Positions 44,274 to 56,920 of a stretch of 64,000 nucleotides of DNA are shown here, piece after piece. Origin of the DNA: Fagopyrum homotropicum (taxonomy: Eukaryota > Streptophyta > Magnoliopsida > Caryophyllales > Polygonaceae); NCBI GenBank assembly GCA_033239125.1, contig BSWB01000001.1:112276916-112340915 (forward strand), given 5' to 3'. Both the position numbers and the translations under genes were made by a program. Below the pieces are notes generated by a model. It had not been told where the DNA came from. It saw only the letters and a list, made by a program, of their open reading frames with translations, and ran no database searches. Numbering within the stretch: the stretch's first letter is position 1; each line of letters begins with the position of its first letter.

Positions 44274-47200
44274 TTACTTGTTGTACAAGTGGACGAGGGT
44301 GAAGATGAAAAATCCAACCATCTGCATCAGATTAAACAAATTATAGTCAGACATCACAGAATAGGGATAGGGCAGTTGGGCATCGTTAAAAATGGGTTTC
44401 AAACAGAACGGTCAATCCGTCAATCACCCAACTCGTAACTGGAAAAACTAATTCACGATGAAGTACTAAACCACCAACAATATATGAAGATAGAAACTGA
44501 ATGCAAATGATCTTTGCAGGGCATTCCATAACAGTGAACAGTATTGATCATATGGTAGTAGGAACAAAAGATGCTCTAAGAAAGACAAAAATAACATCAA
44601 ATATTCCTCTTCCTCTTGATTAAGTGTTCCTTTGTATCGGAAATAAAGATCAAGAAGAATAGTTACCATCGAAAAGCATGATCCATAGTATGGGTAAGCA
44701 GTAGTTATGAATCTTTCATATTCGTTATGCCTGAAGGGCCGCACTGGAATCTGCATTGTTGGAACTAAATGAGTAACTAAAACTAAAACTTCAGGTGGTA
44801 GCAAAGGTATGAGATCTTGCAGACTAGCAAAAAATCAATGTTGTCGTTTTTTGTAATTTAATTAAGTACCTGCTTTGACAAAGACAAGCTTGTGTACCCA
44901 AGCCTCTGGTACTCGACCTTGAATTGGAAAACACCATAAACATCTGGTACTTTAAATGAGGTAAAGTAATGACCCTGCAGAGAAAATTATAATTTAGAAA
45001 GCTAAACAAGAAAATAATGAACCAAAACTTATGTGGATGATAGAAGCACACCTTCTTATCCGTCGACAGAGTTTTCAGGACATAAGGGCTCATCATGTAG
45101 AACTGCACTTGCACATCGTCGGAGACATATGGTTCCCAGCTTGTTCCAGACCATTCATAAATTTCAACAGAATATTCCTTGACAAAGAGAGAGGAGCTTA
45201 AATTAGACTACTTGAATATACAATTTCATCACATTTTGAAAGCATTCTCTGGAAATACTGAGAGGGTACCAGGTCATCGGTGATCCTGTAGATTGAAGGT
45301 TCATCTGTCTCTGCGACCTTGTTGTGTTTTACATTAACAGCCTAACATGAAAGACCAAGTAATAATATTCATAATCTCGAACAAATAACATGCATTAAGC
45401 ACTTAAGAATCAGAACTGAGGAACAAATAACTTTATATATTAAATAAAGAAAAGGATTAGCCATTGGGGAATTCAACTGCAAACACAAAAGTGAATCTGC
45501 ATTCCTGAAACTGAATCCAATATAAGAATGAATGAAGTAATGTATTGGATATAAATAGAGATTCAAATTTGTTGCTCATATAAACAAAGATAACAACATT
45601 TATGTTTTGCCGGCTTAGATTCTGATACTTAACCTACTTCAAACAATGAACTGTTATCAGGCTGCATAATTCCGGGTCGGAGCTCTAATTATTTCTACAG
45701 AGTATCTTTCAGCTAATTCTTCATTTTGTGTGCAATCACACCCTTTGATTGTATATTTATATATAAAACAGATACTTTAGGGCCTGTTTGATTCAGCCTT
45801 CAGTTATCATTTTTTTACGGAACTCGGATCAGATTTTTGAGGACATCATATTTATGTATGAAACAGATACTTTAGGGCCTGTTTGACTCAGCTTTCAGTT
45901 ATAATTTATTTTTTGCGAAACTAGAATCTGAAGACATCATCTTTTTTACTTTCATTTTTGAGAATTAAGTTGACAACTACAATATGGGATATTTTTGAAG
46001 ACACCATTATCTCTGTCTTCATTTTTTTGAGTTGCCGGTTTGAAAATAAAGTTGACTATTACAAATGTACAATAGAGCATATTTTTGTGGCTATTTTAAT
46101 AATTATTGAAAATAAAATCATTCAGAAATGAATGTGTGAAAACTCAGTGATACAAAACAGGTCTTTAAATAAGAAATAGGTTATCGTTGGCATACATTAA
46201 AAAGAATATTAGATAGCGATTACAACACACCTTAAGATGACCTCTTTCATGGAATATCCATTTGCTAAGCTCAGTGACAAACTGCTCATTCCCAGATTTC
46301 TCATAACTGTCAGTACAAAGAAATGTTTCTCTAACTCAGAAATAACAAGGGGCATTTTTAACCATTTACTTGCAACAGGAACATTTATACTATCTATGCA
46401 ACCATATAAGGAAATATAGGAGCAATCCATGCAAAATAGGTGGAGAGCTAATGTCATACCTGGATATTTTATTCGGACAATTAACAGAGAGCTATAAGCA
46501 TCAATACATGTACAACAGACAGAGAGCTATAGGCATTGCACATATGTACAAATAAGCGAGCGCTATAGGCATGCATATATGTTTTACTTAAACAGAGGAA
46601 GAAAGTTCACTAAAATTAACTTAGCAATGAGTTTCCATTCTGAGAGATTCTTTGTAGATCCCAAATCTATCAGATTTTCAATAAGACTCCCAGCCAAGTG
46701 CCATGCCACACAATGGAATAATATGAAACCGCATAAACCCAGACAAGTTACCTATTTGATTCCCCTGCCTTCTGTACTCCAGCTTGGAAGAACCTGAAAC
46801 CGGATTGTCATGGTTAGGACATAATTATTAATGTAGTTCAGATTTTAAATAACGGAACATTTCATACCGATCACTGAAAATGCTCAATGAACCAGTGATT
46901 AAAACCCGCGCATTGTTTCTCGCCTGTAGCAAGAGATGAGTTCTTAGTCTTGTTCTTCTCACAAATAAATGGATGCGAGCAGGTAGAATCTGAAGTAGAG
47001 AAAATAATCTATCCCTAGAGGACAATGGAATTATCCCCCCAAAAAGCACAAAACATTAAAATAATCACACAAAAACTTATCAATTTTTTTTCTTCGAGAG
47101 GCAACAAACATTTACAAAAGAAAAGAACATTCACAGGAAGAAGGAAAAAACAAGATCAAGGGGTAAAAGTAAGTTAAGAGATACCTGCAAAACTGAAACT

Positions 47201-50200
47201 AATGAGATGGCTGAACCAGTGAGCACGGGTGCATTTGATGACTTAGATTTTGGGTTGACAGAATAAGCAGCGGGTGACGCTGAAAGAACTTTCAGCAACT
47301 AAAACAAAAAGCAGAAAAGGATGAACAAATAAACATACCACTAAGGAAATAGCTGAGTACTGAAGCAAGCTATCTGATAAACAAGCAGAATATAGTAACA
47401 CTTACTAGGCTATTTGTAGGATTTACAGAGTGAGCAACCCCCCGAAACAGCACAGGAGCCTAGCAATATAAGAATGTAGAATGAATGAATATCATGCAAC
47501 CTCATCAATAAGATCAGATAAGAGTGCTCATTTAACCAACTGCATCTAGACTTTTCAAATAAAAAACTAACTAGCATTTTATTTTGGGGGTGTGTGGGAA
47601 AGGGGAGATGCATGTATATACCCTTCCATGCCGTTCAGCATCAGGGGCTCATATGTCTGAAGCTCATTATATAAGTTTTGCCATGGATTTTATACCATTT
47701 TATTTTTCTTGCTCAATAAGATAATAGTTTTTTTAACTTCATGCTTGAATGCATTCATGGGAAAAAAAAACAAAAGTGACCCTGTTAAAAAAACACATGA
47801 AATTTGAGGACAGCCTATAATTCACCTCGCATGAAGGGTCAAATAGCATTTAAGCTTAAAGTGCAAACAATCACATGCTACAAAAATGGATGTTTCCAGA
47901 TATATGCGCAAGGGGTCAATTGTAGTCTATAAACTAGCATATCTCTAAATATATGCTTTCAAAATAAACTAAAATAGAAGGTAAAAGATTTAATTCATTT
48001 TACAGTAAAATTAGTCCAGGGATATCCTATCACAAATCTAACTAGGAGGACAAATACTAAATAGGTATTAGCATATAAGGCTAGTTAGCCAAATCACCCA
48101 TAAGGTTATAAGTTTTTAGACGAAACTATCTTTCAAGTTAAGGGAAATTGAAGAATCCTCCTTTTGTAAATCTTTTTCAAACAAACCACCTTATTGAACC
48201 ACCTGTATCCTTTCCAGTCACTCTTGAATAATACTTTACACATCGTGATCATAATGCCCTATTCTTTTTAATTATTTTGCCTCGTGTTTCTAATGTAAAG
48301 CTATTAACATATTTGTGTAATACATATTGTTTCACTTCTTTTGAATTAGATACCTGTTAGAAAAAAGAATGTTTTACACCTATTAGGAATAAAACTGAGA
48401 AACAAGTAAGAAAAAACTGTTCTTATTACTATATAGGAAGGAAGAAAGAAGAAATGGAAACAAAATAACTTTATTTGACAACATTTGGGTTCTCTATGAA
48501 GTATCTTTTACTTATTTCAATTAAAATAAAAAGGGCAAAACAATAAGCATTACGAAGTAAAAAAATATAGTAATAACTTTAAACAAATATAGTTGACATA
48601 AATAAATAAATAGGCCAAGGGTATTTTGGTCACAAAAGTGTTCTAGAGAAGTGGAAATGATAAGAAAAGGATATACGTGGTTCTATTTGGCAAAGCAAGT
48701 TTTATAAGGTGTTTTTATTAAAGATTTTAATGTGGTTTCTTAAAAAAATTATTCTAAAAGGTGGTTTTTCCTTAAAACCCTACGATAAAGAATAAAAATA
48801 GTAATTGATTGATATTTCCAATTAATATATTTGAAATAAATGGTCTCTCTCTTCATCCCATGACTGGCCGTTATGAGACATGGATGTCTCAATGCTGAAA
48901 CAAATTGGCTTTAAGCCTGCCGACAAAATCCTTGGTGTGAATTACAACCACAAGAACTGTGAAAACAAAGGACAATATATTATATACTTGCCTCAATCTT
49001 TTTGCCTCCCAGGATTACATTGGACTGAATGATATCATCAGCTACTATCAGTGTATGATCGCCTTCAGTAGGCGATACCGCATAGCTAGTGTGGTCTATC
49101 ACCATAGCTGCAGGATCCTGTGTCAACCAACAAATAAAGTACAAAAATTTGTGAATACAATATTAATTAAAAAAATCCAAAAACGGCATACTGCTCATTG
49201 AGCTGACAGTATTTATGGAGCCTAGGGCCAAAGCACAAGGTGAAAGGTGTGTGCCTCACTGAAGAAAACGGAAACTTTCTCTCTATCAAAAAATATGATA
49301 AAACTATGTGTAATATTGATGTTATTTTAAAAAAATCAGTCTTGTAAACCTAGATTGTTAAAATGAAACTTTTAAAAACTAAAAACCGCATAAAGTAACT
49401 ATGACTAACTACTAATCATTTAAATAACAAAACACGATACAACCGTCGTAAAGAGTAGACATAAGGAAGAGACAAACACAAAAGAGGAGAGACAGATCAG
49501 ATAGGAATTGGAATCAGGTTGGGTGATCCTTCAAACATGGTGTGTGATTAGATAGGATTCAAACTAAAATTTGTCAAAACCTCAAGAACTTTGTGGACAT
49601 AGTTGACACTCTCTTTCTCCAAGAGCAAAGGGAGAAGATTCCGGTAAGAGAAAGAGAAAGTAAGTACACAAGTGAAGCATAGTATAACAATATAAAAATA
49701 AGAAATTAACAAGAAAGTGAAGCAGAAACACAGAAATTCCCTGCCATCAAAACTCCCATGAAGCACCTAACAAATTCCCTCCCCTCAAAATTAAAAGGAA
49801 GCAGAATAGAAACTCCTCTGCAACTCATCTGGGGGACCTCTTTCTTCCTCTAGCTCTCCCTCTCTAAATCTAAATTTTAGCTCGAGTTGGAGCAAAGAGC
49901 ACGGTTCTGGCATGTGCAGCCGATGGACGAAGATGCAGGTTTGGCCCATACTCCATGTTAGAGATTGAGAAGCAAGGAATCAAGAATTTGGGGATGACTG
50001 TAGATGCAGGTTTTGCTATACTGAAGATTAGAGATTGAGAAGAGAGGAATGAAGAATATGGGAATGGGGGATTTTTTTTTCCAACCAAACACAGGAATGA
50101 TATGTGAACGAATTCCTAATTCCCTAAGAATTACATAAAGGTGGCGAAAAGTTTAAATAGCTACGTACAAGCAACTACAAAATAACTTACAGTTTGATTC

Positions 50201-51186
50201 GTTTAAAATATTCTTATAGATTCACATTTCTTTTTAAAAGACACAAGTAGTGGTTTCAAGAACTTACAGGATATACAACATGTATGAATAATAAATATAA
50301 AGAAGCAGCTCCCCCTTTATAAAAGATAATTACATGTAACAACCTTAACCAACTAAACTATCATTTATGAAGAGGAGCTCACATCAGCGGCTACTAGTGT
50401 CACTCTACACCCATTTCTTGCAATGTGAGCTCCTCACATTTTGATAGCATAAGTGTTACTCTAAATTTTATGAAAGCGAGCTCCTCACATTTGAAATGCT
50501 CAATATTTATAAGTGGAGTAAAGTTTCATGCTCAAGAGACTTTTTCCCACTCATTAGCATTGATTTACTAAAAACTTTGACAAGAGATACCCACTTCTCT
50601 GATTTTGATAGTGTTGAGATGCCCTAAACGATTGAACAGCTCATAAAAGGAGGAAATAAAGCTGACCTCGTCAAACTCAACACCCATTTCTGTTGCAATC
50701 TCGCGGATCAAATCGGAGGAGCTCACATCAGCGGCTATGATCACATCACGCCCGGAATCAACAAACTCAAGTACAGCAGCTTGATTGATCGACCCTCCAA
50801 ATTCTGCAACAAAATTTCAAAAATGATGAATAACAATTGCCCTTATTTGGATCCGCTACTGAGAAGTAAATTGAAGTGAACACAGTTGACGATATTGAAA
50901 GAGAGAGGAAGGTCTTACTTTCGATGGTGGGAGAGAAAATGATGAGACCGTCATACATGTACTGGCCATAGCGCTGCAATGCGATCTTGGGATCATCAGC
51001 GAACTTGAAATCGAGATCGTAGCCCCTCGATTGGAGAGCCTTGAAGTAAAGAGAATGCGACGACTTGAGGGCGAAATCCTCAAGCAACACCAGGATCTTC
51101 CGATTGCTTGGATTCTCAGGGGAGAAGGAGAGAGAATGGACGGAGAGAGAAAGGAGTAAGGTGAGAATTGCGAAGAATTTCGCCAT
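44274..51186 (-). CDS. OST48: Oligosaccharyltransferase 48-kDa subunit, 13 exons, apparently intact
   Basis: Exons, 5' to 3': 51186-50919, 50803-50667, 49117-48992, 47459-47406, 47298-47185, 46923-46868, 46793-46752, 46306-46231, 45341-45270, 45177-45052, 44974-44870, 44750-44667, 44321-44274. They join in phase to 1,308 nt, 435 codons plus TAA. This is the non-catalytic OST48/WBP1 subunit of the ER oligosaccharyltransferase, which moves the glycan from dolichol to Asn of nascent proteins. A signal peptide covers about residues 1-20; the luminal part contains RKILVLLEDF, YGQYMYDGLIIF and ARNNARVLITGS; one C-terminal membrane helix ends LVHLYNK. All introns are GT-AG except that after exon 3, which uses GC (GAG|GCAAGT). 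Length agrees with plant orthologues. Introns 2, 3 and 7 to 9 are enlarged; one holds a MITE. Confidence 0.95.
45780..46164. mobile_element. Tourist-like MITE in an OST48 intron, with duplicated left end
   Basis: It starts GGGCCTGTTTGATTCAG after TTA (45,777-45,779) and ends CAGGTCT before TTA (46,165-46,167); the ends are inverted relatives. About 94 bp of its left end, with flanking 'aaacagatacttta', is repeated in tandem, giving a second GGGCCTGTTTG near 45,875. It lies in the 889-bp intron between 45,341 and 46,231 and leaves the splice sites intact. Confidence 0.65.
50372..50436. repeat. Small inverted repeat containing an OST48 exon 2 fragment
   Basis: GAGGAGCTCACAT (50,372-50,384) and ATGTGAGCTCCTC (50,424-50,436) are exact reverse complements in intron 2. 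The left arm and following bases (22 bp, 50,372-50,393) are identical to exon 2 at 50,716-50,737. Confidence 0.8.
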
Positions 51187-51790
51187 TACTGCTACAGGGT
51201 TTAACCAGAGACGAGATCTCTCCGTCGTCCTTCCTCTACGTGTGCGTGGGTGTTGTGGTGAAGAGTGTTGGCTAGGCCGTGTTCTTCTTTGTTTTACATG
51301 GGCCCAGACGCCCAGTATTCATTTCTAAGTATTGACACATGTAGATTTTGGGCTAAGCCCATTACACAACTGCGCTAAAAATTGCGTCGCGTTTCATACG
51401 GGGTTTGAATCGAGAATTACGAAGTTGGCATTGAAGTTCAAAAACGAGGTGGAAGGATAAAATAAATATGAGCTAGTTGTAGTTCGTTAGTAAAAGAATT
51501 ATTATAAAAAAAATTACGAAAAAGGGTACGAACTAAAAATATTATACTAACGTTTGAGGAGTACAAAAAAAAAAGTTGTTCGAGTACAAAAAAAAAAAAA
51601 AGTTGTTCATCAATGCTTAAGGAACATATATCTTCATCAAACATAAACTAGTGTTTGAGCAGCACGGTCAATAATATTTTGTAAAATTAGGTCAAATAAA
51701 ATTTTATATATTGAAATTGTTTGTAGAGTTTATCATAACTTTTTTACAACCAAATTTTATATATGGTAGTGATTATATTTTGAATTTATT
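51187..51790. other. OST48 upstream region
   Basis: The 5' UTR and promoter of OST48 must lie here (minus strand). I see no clear TATA box, which is common for housekeeping genes. A 'gtacaaaa...agttgttc' unit is repeated at 51,560-51,610. A family D LTR begins within about 600 bp of the ATG. Confidence 0.5.
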
Positions 51791-52513
51791 AGATGAATGA
51801 CATGAGTGGTGTTTGATTGATGTGTTTATAGTATGATAATTGGATTAGTACGACCGACGTGTGATTGGATCAAGTGTAACAGGCGGTGGCATAATCTGCT
51901 CAGCTCCTACGGGAGACTAGGAGGTTCTCCGCGACTAGGTCAGACATGGTAGACGGGGAGAGTACTGATTCATTTTACATGGTGTACGGGGATGTGCGTC
52001 GATCCATTCCTGCTGGATGAAGGGATGGAGGCGAAAGTCTTAGACTTCTCGTGCCACAAGCTTAAATGGATTAAGAGTGTATGACCTTAAGAAAGATAAT
52101 AAACGGATTTTTGTGATAGCATGTTCTATGTTTACATTTCTGCATTGTGTGTGTTTGTGCTTATGTTTTCTTCTAATATGTAGGTTGTTAGCTATCGGTT
52201 TGCCGATGTTGTAGATGCCTTTTAGGTATAAGAAGTTGCAGAGAGATCTGGAGCGGATGGTCAGTCGGGTCCACATACTCATTTAGATGAGGACGGGAGA
52301 GTCTTTAGTTTCTGCATGCATGTTATATTGATATTTCCGTCTTGTAAGGATATCACATGTTTCATGCAAATATAAATATGATTTTCAAAGTGTTTTATTT
52401 AAATTTGTGCCTTGTTGTAAGATTCTAGTAAAGTTGTTGTCAAACTATGGTCATGATCCATTGTGAGGTCCTAACTAATAGCTCCCCGAGTTTTGAGAAT
52501 TCAGGGTGTTACA
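51790..52513 (+). mobile_element. LTR of family D (3' part recognisable)
   Basis: It shares ordered blocks with 15,950-16,639 and ends GGGTGTTACA at 52,513, just before a tRNA-Met-type primer-binding site. Its 5' boundary was not found. Family placement (Ty3/gypsy chromovirus or Copia) is open, as no coding domain survives. Confidence 0.6.
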
Positions 52514-52516
52514 ACA

Positions 52517-52528
52517 TGATATCAGAGC
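52517..52528 (+). other. Primer-binding site, initiator tRNA-Met type
   Basis: TGATATCAGAGC differs by one base from the common TGGTATCAGAGC complement of the tRNA-Met 3' end, four bases after the LTR end. Confidence 0.75.
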
Positions 52529-53760
52529 TCTAGGTTGACAACAATGACACTTGCAATCTTCTGAAAGACCGAATGTAGAAAATAAACAATACCCGAAAGG
52601 GTTTGAAATTTCAAAAAGAATTTCTACTTTAAAATCACGTGCATAGTCGGGTTTTTAGGTTAGTAGTACGTCGGACCACCATCGCTCTTCGTGGATCTCT
52701 GCAACTTAGTCTGTAGGTGAGATTTTATATAACTTATTATTTTTTATTAATATATGTTGTCCATATGTATATAGATAGTAGGTTAGTATCTTAGTAATAT
52801 TGTTGTAAAGGCGAAAGGTAGATTTTATAAGTGTGGAGACGGTTTGACTTCCTCGGAGATACGAGAATTTTGAAAGAAATCAAGATGTAGTTATCAAAAG
52901 GGTAGAAGCCCTACAGTAGAGTCAACGGATTTTCATGAAATCAATATTACAAAGCAATGCTAGCGAAGGAATAAGTGTGCGTGATAATGACTTGGGTGGA
53001 CTCAAGAGTCCACAACGACCTTTCACTTATCACGGGACTTAAGTCACCAACACCAACAATTCATACAAGAGAAATCGCAAGTAGATGATAATTAAGGTCA
53101 TAGGAGTCGCGAAGACGCACTTACAAGCTATCGTGGAAGACTTGAAAAGACCATGGATGTCAGATGGATGACACAAAAGGACTCGAGAAATGGAGTAGCT
53201 CACAAATGAACCCGAAATGTGGAGTGTAGAACAAGCTAAAGGAGTATAAATGGATGAACTCGAGTAGGTAGTGCTTCACAAGGATATTCAACGTTGAGAA
53301 GTTATAGGAGAAGGGTAAGTCCATGATCTTAGGGTAAGTCAACTATAAACTGACCGGGATAACCTAGAATATACACTTGTCAGTTTAGTATTGACGAGCT
53401 ACTGGAAGATAGGAAGAAGTAACCGCGACCGCGGATTTATAAGTAACTTTATCGACACCGTGGAGGATTTCCTCGGGTGGTCAACTACGACCCTATTGGA
53501 TCATTTAAAAGTATAAAGGGAATCGTGTTAGAGGTTGCTTAACTGTTGGTTAAGGAAAGACTCCGATTTGAGTCAGTAGGGATGGGTCTGTGTAAGAAGA
53601 ACTGGGAGAGTAAGGGGAAGAAGTTGATTTCTAATCGTTGTCTATTTCAATAAAGGTCGGCAAAGAGGGTACTTGGTACTCCTTCTAAGTGGGACCGATG
53701 GTGTGTTTTAACGAGCGAGAGTTGATTCAATCATTATGACCCACAAAATACATCATTATG
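52529..53760 (+). mobile_element. Non-coding internal remnant of element D
   Basis: Sequence after the PBS with no open gag or pol frame and no recognisable motif. I infer it belongs to the D element by continuity only. Confidence 0.4.
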
Positions 53761-55220
53761 ACTAATGGGCAATTGAAGATCTGTTAGGTGAATATAAAGG
53801 ATAAAAGATACTCTAGAAGGGGGGTTGAATAGAGTATGAGAACTTTTCGCAAAAACCTATCTCAAGGCTTTGAAACTAATTTCAAAGGCCTTGATGTCGA
53901 TCTGAGCTCTTTGTGACACACTTTGATTTCAAGGGCTTTGAAACTTATTTCAAGGGCCTTGACTTTGTTAACTTGCAAAACAAAGTTAGTCAAAATAAAA
54001 CAGATAACATGTAAAAGATCGACACGAGGATATGTTTACATGTAAAAGATCGACATGTAAAAGATCAAGGGCCTTGACTTTGTTAACTGATTTCAAGGGC
54101 CTTGACTTTGTTAACATGTAAAAGATCGACACGAGGATATGTTTACGAAGTTCGGCTCTAAATAGCCTACTCTCTGTCCCAGAGTATAGCCGTAGGATCT
54201 AACTATCTATTATCAGCTTCAAAGAATCCTAGATACAAACTAGAAGAAATCCCCGTCTTCTCTCACTGTAGCCAATGCTACGATCTAGCTCCAACTCTTC
54301 ACCTTGCTATAATATCCTAGTTACTTCGCAGAGTAACACACACTCTAGTATAACACTCTTTAGATATTCCAATGGAGCTCTCGAGTTTTATCTCTCTTTA
54401 GGGGATAACACTTTATGTAAAAGAGAGAAAGAAAAACTTGTTTGATTGAATGAAGATACTTTGGATCGCTTGAAGACTTTTGATGTTTCTATGTAAGCTC
54501 GTGTCTTTTGTTCTTCAATCGACATCTTCATTTATAGTCTTCTATGGAGAGGTCTTCTAGCCGTTGGGAAGATGACCGTTGAAGATGATTCTTCTTCTCC
54601 ATGAAAGCCGCTACTTGGTTGAGATGAGGTGGACGTTTTAGATCTTCTATCGTCCTCATGTCCTTTAAGCACGTTAATCTCCCTTATCCGTAATCTTCTC
54701 ATACTTGTTGTGAAGATATTTGAATTCCGTTGACGGAGGATCTTTGCGTTTTTGGTTGAGGATCTTTGCGAGATCCTGTTTTGAATCAAATCTTCTTGGT
54801 CGGTTGAGATCTTCTTTGAGCGTATCTTCTTGTTGGGCATATCTCCTTAGAAGATCTTTTTTGATACTTGGTAGATCTAGTTTCTTGAAGTTTGAATTCC
54901 TTTCAGCCTCTTGCGTTGTTCTGATTTCGTTTCAAGGCCTTGGCTTCTGGTCCCTTGAAATGGCTTTCAAGGCCTCCGCGTTGAATTTCTCTAAACTCTT
55001 CTTTTGACCCTTGTATCCTAATTCAAGGCCTCCGAAGGCCCCTTAAAATGCATTTCAAGACCTCCACACATTCTAAACCAACAACCAAACCAAACCAAGC
55101 AACTTGATATATAATTGATAAAATGTTAGTATAGAAAACAACTTCATTTATGTTTAAGCCTTCCATCATCATCACCTATAAAAATATATAATCAAGGTGG
55201 AGTTTTCAATCTCCCCCTTG
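53760..55220. mobile_element. Copia-like (SIRE/Maximus-type?) retroelement relic with CAAGGCCTTG repeats
   Basis: The block 'agaaggggggttgaatagagt' near 53,813 and 'caatctcccccttgatgg' near 55,207 are typical of LTR regions of some plant Copia elements. No coding domain is present. Variants of TCAAGGCCTTGA recur at 53,860-54,120 and 54,930-55,060. At 54,008-54,150 a small block ('atgtaaaagatcgacacgaggatatgttta' neighbourhood and 'caagggccttgactttgttaac') is duplicated several times. Confidence 0.4.
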
Positions 55221-55227
55221 ATGGAAG

Positions 55228-56790
55228 ATAATAGCATGAAATATGACGATATTTTAGGCACGTTTTTGGTTGGTTTTTCCCCTTCTGTTGTGTATATGGA
55301 TATGAGTTTGAAGCATATATGAACACATTCACCTATTATGTTGGTATAGAGATCTACACAAGCTTTGTTGTGTTTTTAGGTGAATAGAGGCTTGGATTGG
55401 AGCATAAATGGAGTATGTAAGAGTGATTGATAATGCTAGACATCAAGAGGATGCATTGGAATAGCTAAGGAAGGAGTATGAGTAGAAAGCTTTAGGAAAC
55501 AAGAGATTTTATGCACGTTTTAGGGATTTCACGGTCAAGTACAAGGAACCACGGCTGTGGTTTTGGTATTTAATTTAATTAAGACTGTGGAAAAGTATGT
55601 CGAGAGCAAATATGCCATTCCACGGTGGAGTCCACGGGCGTCGAAGTTTACTCTTAGCCGTGATTCTTCTAATGGTTGCCACGTGTCATATTTTTCACGT
55701 CAGTAGCGGTTATGGGTTTTTCGTAACCCTATTTTATCCTATAAGAAGGATGAAGAGAGAAAAGGGATCCCTCGCTACAATTTCGCATCCGGCGCTAGAG
55801 AGAAGTGGAGATCATTTGCAAGATTACATTGTGAGAAGATTTTAGAAGGAAGATTTGGAGAAGTACGTACTTTGAGATTGCAAAGTTGGAAGATCTTAGG
55901 GTTCCACTTTGAAGGCGGATTAACATCCCGCTCTTCCTTGTTCTTTAAGATTGTGAGAGATTTTTTACTCTTTTCTATATTCATTGAACACAAGTACGGA
56001 TTTTGAGTTTGATTGAGATTAGTTTTGTGTTTGGTATTGAGTTTTCAAGGTTTTATCTTCTTTCGTTTAATCTTGATTATTGATTTGATGACAATGATTG
56101 TTGGCTAAAACCCTTAAGCAATTCTAAGGTGAAGGGTTGATAGTTGTGGCATAGATGATTATAGATTGAACCAAAACAGATTGGACCGTGAGAGTTGCGA
56201 GAAACCTCGTCGTCGAGGATTTCCACGGCCTGTTCTTGAGTTCTATGGCCGTGGTTCTTCAAGATCCGACCATGGTTTTCCTCTGTCGTACATTCTTTGC
56301 TTTTGCTTTGATCCAAAATTAAAGATTTGCTTTAACCTAGCCTTGACTTGCCTTTTATAGTTAGTAGTGAGACTCAACATCCTCTACTTTGGTTTCAAGT
56401 GTCACAACATTAACCTTTTTGGCTTATCTTTGATTCCCTTGGATTTGGACATGTGTATTTAAGAGTTTAATCTTGTCCTTTGACCCTTTCTATAACGAGA
56501 CTCATCATCCTTTATTTAGAGAGCCTTTGGGTGAGACTTATGGGTTTTGGAACTTCACCGTACAACACCCTACCTTAGATCTATACCTTTGCAATCCGAA
56601 CTCTGTCCTTATATCTTTAGAACATCTTGAATCAATTGCCTGACGATTTTACGAACTGAATTTGATCCCCCAAATCCCTGAGTTTGATACTCTGGAATTC
56701 TTTCTTTACTATACCGATCCGTACATCGCTTTGCTTGATTTCAGTTTTTTTTAAATTTAAGACTTAGTGACAGACACTTTCGAGCGAACA
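55228..56790 (+). mobile_element. 5' LTR of element B2 (Athila-like)
   Basis: It begins near the ATAGCATGAAATATGAC block and ends CGAGCGAACA directly before the PBS. The exact first base is unsure because the expected TG is altered. It holds a G-box CACGTG (near 55,681), a TATA-like box TCCTATAAGAAG (55,737-55,748), CACGG/CCGTGG half-sites and palindromes (55,530-55,640, 56,205-56,275), and an ACTATACCGATCCGTACA block near 56,708. Confidence 0.8.
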
Positions 56791-56796
56791 AGTTTT

Positions 56797-56814
56797 TGGC
56801 GCCGTTGCCGGGGA
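56797..56814 (+). other. Primer-binding site of B2 (tRNA-Asp)
   Basis: TGGCGCCGTTGCCGGGGA matches the complement of the plant tRNA-Asp 3' end exactly over 18 bases. Confidence 0.9.
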
Positions 56815-56920
56815 TTTGGTTTAGGCCAAATTTGATTTTCGGTTCTCGGGCTTGGGAGCTTTTGCTCTTGTTATTTCATTTGTCTAGCTTAGTGATTTTT
56901 GCAGATTTCTCTTTAGGTAC

